In this document: positions 1 to 9,811 of the stretch, one piece after another
How the letters are laid out: each line of letters begins with the position of its first letter
How positions within the stretch are numbered: the stretch's first letter is position 1
Assembly (NCBI GenBank): GCA_030849065.1
Contig: JASAON010001605.1
Coordinates: forward strand, 1 to 64,000
From: Jaenimonas drosophilae
Taxonomy: Eukaryota; Euglenozoa; Kinetoplastea; Trypanosomatida; Trypanosomatidae
DNA length: 64,000 bases
Direction of reading: 5' to 3'
Made by a program: the position numbers and the translations under genes
The notes under the pieces: model-generated
What the model was told of the DNA's origin: nothing
What the model saw: only the letters and a program-made list of their open reading frames with translations
Databases searched by the model: none

Positions 1-725
1 AGCCCTCGTAACGTCGCCAGATCCACCGAGGTCCCCTCCGCAACGGAGTGCGACCCTTGTTGTTGTTTGGCCCAACACCGTTCTGCAGCAAAGGTGTACA
101 CACGGGTTGTGTGGCGAGCTGCGGTGGCAAGCCAACGCAGAAGCAACTGAGCCTTGGCGGTTGTGTCATCAGTGGAGCAATCCGAATGAATGGTTGTGGG
201 AAGGCTGGCCTCCCCTCTCAGCCCCTCCGAATCTGGAGGAGGGACTGAGAGGGGGGAAGACTGGTCCGTCCAGGCACCACGAGGAGGAAAGTCAGTGACA
301 CTCGCGGGGGACGCTTCCGTCGGCGCTCGCTCTGCTTCTATGGACACGGAAGAAGCATCACGACGTTCATTTGAATTGCCCACGTCTGTCTGTTGCATGG
401 TGTTCTGTAAGTCAGTCTTTGGGGGGCCGTCCACACCAACTTGGTGGCCAGTGATGGGTGGCTGACCGCCAATGTCCGTTGGTGGGACACGGTCCACGAG
501 TGCGGGGGGAATCCAAGTGCCATGATGGCGCTTTGCTTCCGTCTCGGCACGAGCGCGGCTTCCGCCGGTCCATCGGAGCATTGCTGCTGTAGAAGGGGGA
601 ATAAAAATGGAAATGCCGGTGGATCGTCCGAAAAGTGGCTGGTGGAATCTCTTGGAACAGCTTCGTGAGTGACGTCTTTGAGATCTCGCTCCAGGCCCTG
701 TGTGAAGTCTATTAAGCAAGTGCAT
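1..725 (-). CDS. Unrecognised protein, N-terminal part only (runs off the left edge)
   Basis: The minus-strand frame beginning with the ATG at 725 stays open to position 1, giving about 241 codons with the C-terminus outside the window. The upstream in-frame stop is at 741-743. The first 45 residues are rich in Arg, His and Ser and poor in acidic residues (start MHLLNRLHTGPGARSQRRHS), which fits a mitochondrial presequence or a disordered basic tail. The middle is Pro/Ser/Thr-rich and looks disordered. The last 50 visible residues become helical, with a KAQLLLRWLATAARH stretch, so a folded domain may start near the edge. I recognise no family. The gene follows the same direction as all its neighbours and lies about 650 bases downstream of the DUF789 gene. 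Confidence rests on the 740-base open frame and plausible composition, not on homology. Confidence 0.6.
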   Translation of the reverse strand, partial: MHLLNRLHTGPGARSQRRHSRSCSKRFHQPLFGRSTGISIFIPPSTAAMLRWTGGSRARAETEAKRHHGTWIPPALVDRVPPTDIGGQPPITGHQVGVDGPPKTDLQNTMQQTDVGNSNERRDASSVSIEAERAPTEASPASVTDFPPRGAWTDQSSPLSVPPPDSEGLRGEASLPTTIHSDCSTDDTTAKAQLLLRWLATAARHTTRVYTFAAERCWAKQQQGSHSVAEGTSVDLATLRG

Positions 726-1133
726 GAAGAGAGAAGTGCATCACTGATCAAGGTTAGGTTGAGTCACCTCCATTGGTTTCAGAATCGTGCACTCAGAAAG
801 CCCACAATGGAAGCACATGAAAGTGGTGCACTTCACTTCATCCCACATCCTCCCCTCTCTCCTTCTCTTCAATGGGTGGACACATTCTCTCTTTTCTTTT
901 TCATATTCATCTTCTGGTGCAGTTGGAGCAGTGTTACTGCCGGCGATATCAGATAATATACAGAGTTGGGATCGAAGAGTGGGTGGAAAAGGAGGTGGCA
1001 GGGAGGAGGTGGAGGTCGAAGCGAAGGCAACGAAGAATACGCAAAGGAGTGTGGCCACCGACTCACTCAGCAAAAGAAGAAGAAAGACAAACAACAGCTG
1101 AACGGGTTAATCGGCGATATTTCTGCCAGCGGA

Positions 1134-1173
<40 letters not shown>

Positions 1174-1375
1174 ATCTGTGTACGCAGCGCCAACCATATC
1201 ATATGGGAGAGAGATACGTGGACACAGCGCAGCCTTTGCAGCAGCGTGAAGGGTTGCACATCTCAACAACCCCAATATTGATGATCAAGGTTGGTGAGTC
1301 GGTTCCTTGTGAATAGCAGCCGTAGCCTGTTCAGGTACGTACCGGTCATCGCCAACTCCTGCCTGTAGTAAAGTG
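726..1375. other. Intergenic, with polypyrimidine tract and TG microsatellite
   Basis: No gene seen. Read on the minus strand, the purine-rich run at about 977-1018 becomes a C/T tract suited to a trans-splice acceptor for the partial gene starting at 725. The dinucleotide repeat at 1139-1172 lies in the probable 3' UTR of the DUF789 gene. Confidence 0.5.
1139..1172. repeat. (TG)17 microsatellite
   Basis: An uninterrupted TG dinucleotide run, reading as CA on the coding (minus) strand, in the gap downstream of the DUF789 gene. Such runs are common in kinetoplastid UTRs and are expected to vary in length between strains. Confidence 0.95.
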
Positions 1376-4300
1376 CTACAGGCAGCAGTAGCTCTCGGCG
1401 AGATCCAGCAGTGCTGTGTCATACTGTGCCCACTGGTAGAAATCCAGAAGCCCGACAATCACTCCACCTCGGGCGCCACAGCGTGCCGTGTTCGTCCCCC
1501 CAGCAACAACCAGCGGAAGTGCATCGAGATCATCGTCCGAGGTGCCACTACCCTTCCCCGTCGCCTGAGCTTCCATAGACTCGTCAATGCAGCCACGCAA
1601 CTGACGATAGCGCTGGGCACCTTCGGTGAGAAGCAGCATTCCTTTGCGGAAGTATGGAGCGGCTGGAACAGATTCACCCCGACGTGCCCCCGCCGTAACC
1701 GCCCGTGGGGTGGGCGGGGCAGAGGCCGATGGCGAGCTATTGGTTGTGGGTTTGGCCTTCTTGATGTCTTCCAACGAATGCTGCACACCAACGGAGCTGG
1801 CGGTGGCCGTCTGTTGTGCCGTCCGCAAGCCTGTGACATCCTGGTTCAGGACCTCATCCGGTACATCAAACTGGAAATGGCTGTTGGCATCAAGGGTATT
1901 CCGAACGATGCGCGACAGTGCGGAGGCACCAAGTGCGGCATCGGAGGGCGTCAATGCCGGCGCGGCTTCAGGAGCTTTGGCGGCCGAGACCGCCGTGGTT
2001 GCGACACCAAGCTCTCCATCAGGCTGCACTGCAACGCTTCGGCTCCGTTGCTGATGAGTGTGTTCCTCACTTGCGTTCCAGGTCATGAGCTGCAGGGCAG
2101 TCACGAGCAAGTAGAGAGCGGCGCGGTAGGTCCATGCGCTAGCGTGGTCGTGGCGACCGTCATCGGAGGGAAGAAGCCACACATCCGAACGGCAACGATT
2201 GGGAATACAGCCAACAATGGCGAGGCGCACGGTGTTGTGGAGCAACGGCACGGCGACAGAGGATGCCTCTCCCAACGAGCTTGGGGACAGGTAGGTGGTG
2301 CTTCGGGCATCGCCAGTTGCATGATTGGTGTGACTGCTGGCGATGGACGCACGGGCCCCATCCTCCTCCTGGAGAGGTTGGGATGGAAGCTGGGAGCCAG
2401 AGAGCTGCGGGCCGCCAAGTGCAGAAGCACCTCCAGCACCTCCTGCTCTGCGGTAGCGGCGGTAGTCCCTCGTGAGGCGCCACACATCCATAGACACCGC
2501 CATCCGATCCACGCGAAAGACGGGGCAATTCCAATTGCTATTCAAGGCCGCCCCGTGGCTGCGGTCCGCGTAGGGAAGAAAGACTTGGCGTGGCGGCCGC
2601 AGGAGGTAGTACACGAGGAAGGAGCCACAACTCTGCTTGGCGGAGTGGTTGCCACAAAAGACGGGCTGCCACAGCACAGCAATCCATGACTGATGATCAA
2701 TCTCTGCTGTGGTACCCGTGAGGAGGACCCCAAATGAAGGATCAGCCGCCGCCAGGGCGTGAAGCTGCTCCCCCATCACATTGCGATTATCAGGTCGCTC
2801 GGATGCACTCCACGTGAGCAAGCCAGGCACAATTCGTGCGTCCCTCCCGCCTTCCTCCGATCCTCCACATCCACCATCGGATTGCGATGGCGAGCGCCCG
2901 CCACTCTGCTTCTCACGTACAGCTTCCATCTCGGCAAAAGATGCTGAAGAGGGGACAAACTGAATTCGGAATCCACTCAGTAGCGGGGCGTACACGACGA
3001 GATCATCCGGCGATCGCATCCGGGCGAGGCACACCTCCTGTGCAAGGCGAATCGTACATCCAAAGGGGAAGGCAAAGCTACTCCAGACGGAGGCGAGGGT
3101 TGTGATGGGCTCCGTGAAGAAGGGGCCATCGAAGTCCATGGGGCCAGCGAGGGTTGGGGCGTGGCGACCCGCAGCAGCCGTTGGGGATGGCGGCTGCATG
3201 TCTGTGGTGAGAGGGGCCTCGATTTCCAGCGCAACGGGCACCACGGGCGAAAAGGCGTCAAGGAGGCAGGCAAAGTTGCCCGCTGTGGATGGGTCCAACA
3301 TCATGCCAGCATCGAGGTCCTCCACCCACACCTCTTGGGCGGAGGGGTGGTGCTCGTACAGGGACACTGGCAGCGGAAACGCGCCACGGTAGCCCCCAGG
3401 AGATGGGAAGGGAGGAGCAGCGGTGGGGATATTATCGGAACAGCGCCGCGGCGGCACACGATGCCCAGGCAACGGGGCCATGCGCGGTGGGCCTGCAGCA
3501 CCCATGGCAGGTGCATTCAGCCCAGGCGGGGGCGGCGGTGGGGGACTGCGACTCGGCAGCGGTCCACCATTTCGTAGGGCGGGGTTGGGGGCGACGGGAT
3601 TGTGCGGCATCGGAGCTGGGTTGCCGTAGTTGTTTCCCGCGGGAAGGGACATATTGGCGGGCGAGGGTCCCATGGCCACGCCGAGTCGTGCGGGCGACAT
3701 TGGCGGTGTATGCTGTGACACGTAGCCACCTCGTGCAATCTGGTTTGGTGCGCCGAGCTGGAGTTGTTGCGGATGAAGAGGGCCTATCCGCAGCTGTGGT
3801 GTTGGAACGCCGTCGGCAGGGGCGTAGTTCGCAACGGCTGTGTTCGTGGGATGGCGCGCAGGTCCAGGGTGGGTCAGGCCGAGGGGGCTCTGCACTGGGG
3901 ACGCACTCACGGGGGTACGATGGGATGCGACCGCATCGGGTGAGTGGTCCTGCGGGAAGGCCGAGATGGTGGCCACCATGTGGTGGTTGGGAGACTGAAG
4001 ATTCGGGTCCTGTGTTGTGGGAGCGCGGCGATGGATCACATGGTGCTGATGGAGGACAAGCTGACGGGCCAGGGGGGAGCTGGCGGGGTTGGGGCGAGGG
4101 AAGCTCGTTTCGCTCGCGCTTGAGCTTCCAGTCCGTCGAGAGTGTGCCCTGCCGTCGGATGCCGAGACCTCGCGTGACATCTTGCCACTGCTCCCTTCAC
4201 TGGCAGCATCCTCGCTGGGGACATGGCTGCGGCCATCGGCGAGGTGGGTCGTTGCCCGATTATCTTCGCTAGCGGCCTCCGCCTGAGCACAAAGACCCTT

Positions 4301-5818
4301 CCGTGCGTCCGCACTGTGAAGGGAACCACCAAGAACCTCGTCCGTCTCCTCATGCTCCGGAAGTGCGTCACGTCCGGAACGAGCAACCGAGGATGACAGT
4401 GAGCTGGATGGGTGGGGAAGGTGCGTCCGAGACGAAGACGTACCTGCTGGATAGCCACGTGCCCCACTCCCACCACCAGGGGCGTTTGTCCCACCACGGT
4501 ACGCTTGATGCATCATGGCGTTTGGTGCGACCCCGCTGGAGGCCGCTTGGTGGTATGGGTGAGTAGTGTTATACGCTCCTCCACCGCTGGCGTAGGGAGG
4601 ATACATCTTTTGCTGCATCGATGTAGGGTACCGCTGCTGGTAGGAAGCAGAAGGCTGGCGCGATGAGGGTGTGTTACACAACACATACCCCAGCGGATCG
4701 TAGGCACAGTGGTAGTAGGACCCACCGTTCCCAGGCGGTTGCTGCTTCGCAACATGCGATGCATGGGATGCACCCCCTGTCATTCCAGTGGAGGCCGTCA
4801 AAGTTGCGCCACGCACGTTGCCGTCGGCCGGGTTTCCCATGGGGGGTTGTCCTCCATGTCCAACCACAACGGAGTTTGCACCATACCCACTGTTGGGGTG
4901 GCGTTGGTAGTACGGCTGGTAAGACGGGCCACGACTGTTCGGCCCACCGCTTGGCACAGGTCCCATGCGTGAGCTTGGGCCACCTGGAGGGGCTGAACCT
5001 ACGGGACCACTCGGCGGCAGCGGCATCGCGTTGCCAGGAGCACTACCATGGGGTACGGGGTAGCGATTTCGTGCAGCCCCTGCTTGCTGATTGTAGTACA
5101 TCTGGTAGTATTGATGATACTGATAGGCTGCTGATGCGGCTGCCGCATTGGGGTCCATGTAGTTGGCGGAGTTGTTGTTGGGGCCCGATGGCTGGCCCTG
5201 GGGATGCATTGGTCTCCCTTGGCCCCAGCCCATTGCATGGTTTGGTGGATAGTACGAGGAACTGGGGTGTGGGGGATTGTTCCCGCCCACTGGGTAGCCA
5301 CTAGGGTGGTTTTGATAGCCCCAGTTGTTCGGACCGTAACCATGATGCGGGTAAGGCATGGGCTGAGATGGCGGTGGATAGCCACCGCCCGTAGAAGCTG
5401 GGTTTCCACCAGCTGGGGCCACTTTGGCATTCGGATGACTGCCACTGTATCCATACATGTTGTTGTTGCCTGATGGGCCGCTATGACTGGCGGGAGTGTT
5501 GGGAGCGCTGGACCCTGCTGTGGGGGCACCCTCTCCCGATGTGCCAAAGTGGGAAGCGGAGCCGTCTTTCCGCCGGGGACCGGTACTTCGACGGCCGCCT
5601 CCCTGGACGGTGCTGGGAGCTGCGACTGGTTCACCTCCATCCCCCATTGTGGGTGGGCCGGCGTTGCTCTTGTTCGCCCGTTTGGCGCTCACGGTGGGGA
5701 AAGTAGAGGTTGCATCTGGCCTCACGTCACCACTGCCCTTGTCACCTGCGGCTGCCAATGTGTCGGTGGTGCTTCCCTGACGTGCTGTGTGGGCAGAGGT
5801 GGATGGAACTGCAGTCAT
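1376..5818 (-). CDS. DUF789-family protein with a very long low-complexity N-terminus
   Basis: 1480 residues with an ATG at 5818. Residues 1 to about 800 are Pro/Gly/Ser/Asn/Gln/Tyr-rich and disordered, with runs of YPPPSQP and YYQMYYNQQ type, a prion-like composition typical of RNA-granule proteins, plus a polyproline stretch near 780. From about 820 to 1090 there is an ordered domain. It has SAQEVWVEDL, SVWSSFAFPFGC, DDLVVYAPLLSGFRIQF and, after an insert, QSWIAVLWQPVF. The order VW-x-SF, then VxYxPxLSGxxxQ, then WxAVxWxPVxxxP recalls the DUF789 family (PF05623), best known from plants, where function is unknown. The C-terminal 300 residues contain another disordered stretch and a short ordered tail ending SYCCL. 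I infer a cytoplasmic or nuclear RNA-associated role from composition only. The DUF789 call is by memory of motif order. Confidence 0.6.
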   Translation of the reverse strand: MTAVPSTSAHTARQGSTTDTLAAAGDKGSGDVRPDATSTFPTVSAKRANKSNAGPPTMGDGGEPVAAPSTVQGGGRRSTGPRRKDGSASHFGTSGEGAPTAGSSAPNTPASHSGPSGNNNMYGYSGSHPNAKVAPAGGNPASTGGGYPPPSQPMPYPHHGYGPNNWGYQNHPSGYPVGGNNPPHPSSSYYPPNHAMGWGQGRPMHPQGQPSGPNNNSANYMDPNAAAASAAYQYHQYYQMYYNQQAGAARNRYPVPHGSAPGNAMPLPPSGPVGSAPPGGPSSRMGPVPSGGPNSRGPSYQPYYQRHPNSGYGANSVVVGHGGQPPMGNPADGNVRGATLTASTGMTGGASHASHVAKQQPPGNGGSYYHCAYDPLGYVLCNTPSSRQPSASYQQRYPTSMQQKMYPPYASGGGAYNTTHPYHQAASSGVAPNAMMHQAYRGGTNAPGGGSGARGYPAGTSSSRTHLPHPSSSLSSSVARSGRDALPEHEETDEVLGGSLHSADARKGLCAQAEAASEDNRATTHLADGRSHVPSEDAASEGSSGKMSREVSASDGRAHSRRTGSSSASETSFPRPNPASSPLARQLVLHQHHVIHRRAPTTQDPNLQSPNHHMVATISAFPQDHSPDAVASHRTPVSASPVQSPLGLTHPGPARHPTNTAVANYAPADGVPTPQLRIGPLHPQQLQLGAPNQIARGGYVSQHTPPMSPARLGVAMGPSPANMSLPAGNNYGNPAPMPHNPVAPNPALRNGGPLPSRSPPPPPPPGLNAPAMGAAGPPRMAPLPGHRVPPRRCSDNIPTAAPPFPSPGGYRGAFPLPVSLYEHHPSAQEVWVEDLDAGMMLDPSTAGNFACLLDAFSPVVPVALEIEAPLTTDMQPPSPTAAAGRHAPTLAGPMDFDGPFFTEPITTLASVWSSFAFPFGCTIRLAQEVCLARMRSPDDLVVYAPLLSGFRIQFVPSSASFAEMEAVREKQSGGRSPSQSDGGCGGSEEGGRDARIVPGLLTWSASERPDNRNVMGEQLHALAAADPSFGVLLTGTTAEIDHQSWIAVLWQPVFCGNHSAKQSCGSFLVYYLLRPPRQVFLPYADRSHGAALNSNWNCPVFRVDRMAVSMDVWRLTRDYRRYRRAGGAGGASALGGPQLSGSQLPSQPLQEEDGARASIASSHTNHATGDARSTTYLSPSSLGEASSVAVPLLHNTVRLAIVGCIPNRCRSDVWLLPSDDGRHDHASAWTYRAALYLLVTALQLMTWNASEEHTHQQRSRSVAVQPDGELGVATTAVSAAKAPEAAPALTPSDAALGASALSRIVRNTLDANSHFQFDVPDEVLNQDVTGLRTAQQTATASSVGVQHSLEDIKKAKPTTNSSPSASAPPTPRAVTAGARRGESVPAAPYFRKGMLLLTEGAQRYRQLRGCIDESMEAQATGKGSGTSDDDLDALPLVVAGGTNTARCGARGGVIVGLLDFYQWAQYDTALLDLAESYCCL

Positions 5819-7219
5819 GGGGCGTGGGGTTCACTCAATGAAGAGACGTGGTGAACGGAGGTCCAAACGACGTCGTCGGTGCGGCACCACAGAAAAGGGG
5901 TGGGGGAGGAGTGGAAATAGATGGGAAGGGAGGTGAGGACTGATAAAAACACGAGAACCGCCTCTGTAGTACGAGCGCGTATATGGTTGTGTGTGTGTGT
6001 GTGTGTGTGTCGGTGGGTGTTGTTGTGCGTGCGCGCTGCGGGGGTGAGATCAAACAACAAGGTGCTGCTTCGGTTGCAATCAATGCTTCACCAGTGATTG
6101 GAAGGATTTTATGAGGCGATGAAATACTTCCCTGGCTAGCTGCTACTTCCCCTTCCACGTTCTCAGATTCGTGGTTGGGTCGGCGGGAGAGGCGTCGAAG
6201 GAGGGACGGCTGGAAGGGAAGATGGAGGTGGAGATTGAAGGGAGTAGGCAAAGCAACGATGGGTGCGGCGGCTCCACCCTAGCGGAAGGCCAGGCCAGGA
6301 TGTGGGGGATCCAGAGTGAGATATGAGGGGTACCGATAATTCGGTGATCTCTTCCACGCTCAACCGGAGCTCCACAACCAAGACACACGAAACGGAGCTG
6401 AATTGAGCCAGAGAGTGATCAATAACAACACAAGTGATGCTTTCCAAAGTTGCGGGGGTTTGACGTGGACAGCTAATGTCAATGACAGGCGCGGTGCCAC
6501 GAGTCCTCCGCTCTACACAATAACGAGGGGGTGGGGGTAGAGAGGTGACGAGTCTGCGAGAGGGGAGCCAATCGCAGCTTGATGACTGGGGCGGTGATAC
6601 CCTTGTGTTTGTCTGTGGAGGATATAGTGAGATGGTGCAACCTCTCACAATCCAACACAGCTAATTGCAAACGAACCCACAACTACTACTTCGGTTGGTC
6701 AAACAAGATGAGAGAGCGAATGTGTCAAAGTGTGATGGAGATACGTCGATGGTCCCCGGCGGGCTCATGCATCTCCCCGGACGCAGCCGGAGGAGGTGAC
6801 AGCATCTTGTGGCATGCATCCAGTAGTGAGTGGAATGTACAGAGAGGTGAAGCACGGAGTGGTCTATAATCGTTAAAACGAAGGGGAAACGGGGGTTGGT
6901 GGAACCTGGCGTGCTGTCAATCGTTTCCGACCAACAAATCCCTGTGGGAGGCACGTTTGGGCATGAATACCCCGATACCCACAGATGATGAAAAGCACTC
7001 GCCATCCAGCAAGGAGGTGGAGGATTGCATTGAAGAAAGAACAAAGTGCGTTGCTGGAATTAGAGGTGCATGACAGCTGCCACCTTGAGGTATGTGATGG
7101 CCTCGTCAAAGCATTCCAGAGACAGCCCAACCATCTGTGCGGGCAGCAATCCACCAGTCCGGTCCACTCATCAGTAGGATCGTCATGGAAGGAGCTTGAT
7201 TAATGGTCGAGGGGAGTGG
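5819..7219. other. Intergenic, 1.4 kb, no gene seen
   Basis: Contains a GT microsatellite at 5989-6010 and several purine-rich stretches (about 5893-5935 and 6183-6245) that read as C/T tracts on the minus strand and could serve trans-splicing of the DUF789 transcript. Short open frames here are Pro/Ser-rich by-products of those tracts and were not accepted. Confidence 0.5.
5989..6010. repeat. (GT)11 microsatellite
   Basis: Dinucleotide run upstream (minus-strand sense) of the DUF789 start codon, probably in or near the 5' flank of that gene. Confidence 0.9.
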
Positions 7220-8734
7220 TTAATTCGCGTAGAGCACATCGCGAACAGAGCGGGCAAGCACCGCGGCAGAAACCTCTGCCTCCTTGAAGGCCTTGACCTT
7301 GTTAGACGTGACAAGATTTTCAATGCTACGAAGCTTGTCGTAGTAAAACTGACGCTCCTGGACAACCAGCTGAAGATCCATCTCCATCTGCTCCATCGCC
7401 GCACGCAGCTTCTTCACCTCGTCGGACTCAGCCTTCACAGGCTTGTTGTTGGGCTGCACCTTGGCAGAGAGCAGAACGGGCTCCCCTCCAGGTGGAACAG
7501 TATGGACGGTTGGGGCCGCCTTCGTCGGCTTCGTCCCTGCCACTGCCGGGGTAGCCTTGGCAGCGGTGAGATTCCCCGTGGAGGCACTGAGGGGGGCCAA
7601 TGGAGTGGTGGCCTTCGCCGTCGGACCCTTCACTCGAGGGGTCGTGGTAGCGGTGGGCGTCTTCGGTCGTGTGGCAGCCTCAGCAGCTGGTAGTGCTTTG
7701 CTGCCGTTGGTTGGTTTGACAGCCTTTGGTGAGGGAGATCGTCCACGGGGTTCATCACGTGGTGTGGTGGCAGCCAAATCGTGCGTAATGTTGAGGCTAC
7801 TGGTCTTTTTGGGTGTGGTACGTCCTCGCGTGCCAGGCGTGGCAGTGCGGGTGGGCGTCTTGGTACTCTTGACACCAGCGGCAGCACCGTTTTTGGTAGT
7901 CGATGTGGCGGTGGTAGTCCGCCCAGGAGTACCACCCCGCGCGGCTGGAGACTTCTTCACGACGCGCTTCGGTGGGTTTGGGTCCGCAGCTGGCGGCTCA
8001 GGTTCCACCACCGCAGGAGGCTTGGTCACCTTGTTTGGGGTCCCTGGTGCCTTTCCAGCAGTGGTCTTCGGACGTGGTGCTGTGGGATCCACGTGTTGTG
8101 AGGCCGGCGTAGGTGCCTTGGCTACCTTCTTGGCTCCTTTTCCTACGGCTAAATCCTCAGGGGAGAGGTGAGGGGTGCTGAAGCTCGCGCTGGCGTTGGA
8201 TCCGTGGCTGACGGGGCGGGCACCACCCTGGGCTCCACGACGAGAGGCTTGAAGACTGTCTCCTCGTCCTCCTGCCCCACTTGATCGGCTTGCCTCGGGA
8301 GAGATGGCGACGCGGCCTTGACCAGCCTCAATGTCGTTGTCCAGCAGCGCCCGCTGTAGACCGCGGAACCACTGCAGGAACTTGAGGTTGGCCTGGAAGT
8401 TTCCGCCGAGGAGTTTCTGGGTGTCCGTCGTCAGCACATCTGGTTTGGTGATGCCATTACGTTGGAGGGCATCTTGCACAAGCTTCCAGTTGGCCACCGA
8501 TTCAAACTCGTGATTTGCGGGAACCTTCAAACGAGTTTGGAGGGGAGGGTACTGGAGGGGCAACATGGTGGGGAGCAAAAGGACATATGGTACTCCGCTA
8601 CCACACTGCTCGACCTTGCGGAGGCCTTCCACCTCCGCCCCGTTTGGGGCAACTGGGGGAAGCTCGCCATTGAGCCAATCCACCAACTCCGATCGGCTCT
8701 CCGTTGATGGGTGAATGGTGAGGTTCTGCAGCAT
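7220..8734 (-). CDS. EB1: EB1-family microtubule plus-end-binding protein
   Basis: 504 residues from the ATG at 8734. The frame stays open upstream, but that part reads as a pyrimidine-rich 5' flank, so I start at MLQNLTIHPS. Residues 1-125 form the calponin-homology domain: RSELVDWLNGEL, then NHEFESVANWKLVQDALQRNGI and NFQANLKFLQWFRGLQRALL, matching the family's FxxNFxxLQ...F(Q)xNFEFxQWFK pattern. Residues 130 to about 435 are a long Thr/Pro/Lys/Ala-rich basic linker, much longer than in animal EB1 (about 270 residues in total). Near 445-495 is the EB homology coiled coil, with VQERQFYYDKLRSIENLV equivalent to the animal FYFGKLRNIE motif. The protein ends DVLYAN, without the acidic EEY/F tail that binds CAP-Gly proteins. 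EB1 tracks growing microtubule ends and is found at the flagellar tip in related protists. Confidence 0.9.
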   Translation of the reverse strand: MLQNLTIHPSTESRSELVDWLNGELPPVAPNGAEVEGLRKVEQCGSGVPYVLLLPTMLPLQYPPLQTRLKVPANHEFESVANWKLVQDALQRNGITKPDVLTTDTQKLLGGNFQANLKFLQWFRGLQRALLDNDIEAGQGRVAISPEASRSSGAGGRGDSLQASRRGAQGGARPVSHGSNASASFSTPHLSPEDLAVGKGAKKVAKAPTPASQHVDPTAPRPKTTAGKAPGTPNKVTKPPAVVEPEPPAADPNPPKRVVKKSPAARGGTPGRTTTATSTTKNGAAAGVKSTKTPTRTATPGTRGRTTPKKTSSLNITHDLAATTPRDEPRGRSPSPKAVKPTNGSKALPAAEAATRPKTPTATTTPRVKGPTAKATTPLAPLSASTGNLTAAKATPAVAGTKPTKAAPTVHTVPPGGEPVLLSAKVQPNNKPVKAESDEVKKLRAAMEQMEMDLQLVVQERQFYYDKLRSIENLVTSNKVKAFKEAEVSAAVLARSVRDVLYAN

Positions 8735-9043
8735 CTTGCCTGTGTGACGAGAGGAAGTGGCGACTTGAGGTGGGTTTAGATATTGTGTGGTTAAGAAGAG
8801 GGAGGAGATGACGATCCCACCAGAGCGACGGGTGTCACACGAACAACTACGAACCAACCAAAGAAAGTCAGCTGATGTTTCAGGTAGAGAGAAGAGAGGA
8901 AATTGCAAGTGTATAGTGAGGTGAATCATGGTGAAGTAGATCAAGGCGAACTCATTTGCTTCTCTTCAACCAAAGAAATGCGTTTGAGCGGTGAGGATGG
9001 ACAACATCCAAGGAAGGAAGAAGAAGGAGGAGGGGGTTGTTGC
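8735..9043. other. Intergenic, 309 bases
   Basis: Spacer between the zinc-finger stop and the EB1 start. On the minus strand it is C/T-rich immediately before the EB1 ATG, consistent with a splice-acceptor tract. Nothing else seen. Confidence 0.5.
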
Positions 9044-9811
9044 TTACGCTTTATTCAAAGGTGCATCCGTAGTGGTGGACTGAGAGTGGCGCGACATATG
9101 CAATTTGAGACCACGGCGAGAGGAGAGTAGAGCGGTGCATCCATCCACCGGACATGGAAAAGATGTGTCCCGAGCGCGTTTCAGCGACTCCGTAGAACAT
9201 GTGGGTTGATGCAGGCAAGTCGATCCAAGGGCTACGATTTGTAGCTGCAGAGATTCACTTGCCACCACCTCGCCCATACGCGGCAGGCGATGGTTGCCGA
9301 ACTTCCGTCTCTCCAACAGTGGAGCCTGATTGTCTTCCATGAGGTGGGAGGCTTCCGGTTCTTCAGAGGAAGCCTCAGTAGAGATGGCCCTATGCAGCAC
9401 AGTGTCCGCATCCGCGTCAGTGGATGAATCACGGAATGGGCAATAATGTTGACGATGTCGACGGAGCTTTCCATGACTGCTTACTTCCAAACCGCAATCC
9501 GGGCACGCAACAGGAGTTGTGGGGGCAGCCTGAGGAGCAGGTCGCTCTCTTGTGGCTGCCGGTGACTCCTCAGCTGAGGTGCCACTTGAAGAATCGGCGG
9601 TGGGAAACAATTCGGGGTGCTTCAACCGCATGTGTCGCTTGCAGTTGGTGTTGGTCGTGAAGGTGGCAGCGCAGTATGTGCACCGGTAGGGCCGCTCTCG
9701 TGTGTGGACTCTCAAGTGACGACGGTAGTTGCTATGGATACCGTCCGTGCACGAGTTGCCGGTGAAAGTCTTGCCACACTCGGGACAGGTTAGGGTTGTA
9801 ATAGGTGCCAT
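9044..9811 (-). CDS. C2H2 zinc-finger protein
   Basis: 255 residues from the ATG at 9811. Four zinc-finger modules are visible. The first starts CPECGKTF and ends HLRVHTRERPYRC, with an unusually long internal loop. The second is YRCTYCAATF...CKRHMRLKH, joined to the first by a typical linker. The third is CPDCGLEVSSHGKLRRHRQHYC, with Cys replacing the last His. The fourth, near the C-terminus, is CPVDGC...LKLHMSRH. Regions between fingers 2 and 3 and between 3 and 4 are Ser/Glu/Ala-rich and disordered. The tandem first pair suggests nucleic-acid binding, but the target cannot be told. Classical C2H2 proteins are few in kinetoplastids. No mitochondrial presequence is evident, so a nuclear or cytoplasmic location is more likely. 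Confidence 0.85.
   Translation of the reverse strand: MAPITTLTCPECGKTFTGNSCTDGIHSNYRRHLRVHTRERPYRCTYCAATFTTNTNCKRHMRLKHPELFPTADSSSGTSAEESPAATRERPAPQAAPTTPVACPDCGLEVSSHGKLRRHRQHYCPFRDSSTDADADTVLHRAISTEASSEEPEASHLMEDNQAPLLERRKFGNHRLPRMGEVVASESLQLQIVALGSTCLHQPTCSTESLKRARDTSFPCPVDGCTALLSSRRGLKLHMSRHSQSTTTDAPLNKA

Noticed and set aside
1373..2689. 438-codon plus-strand frame
   Set aside because: Antisense to the DUF789 gene, with Arg/Gly/Cys-rich composition and no family features.
6163..6648. 161-codon minus-strand frame between EB1 and the DUF789 gene
   Set aside because: Composition reflects pyrimidine tracts and there is no conserved-looking segment.
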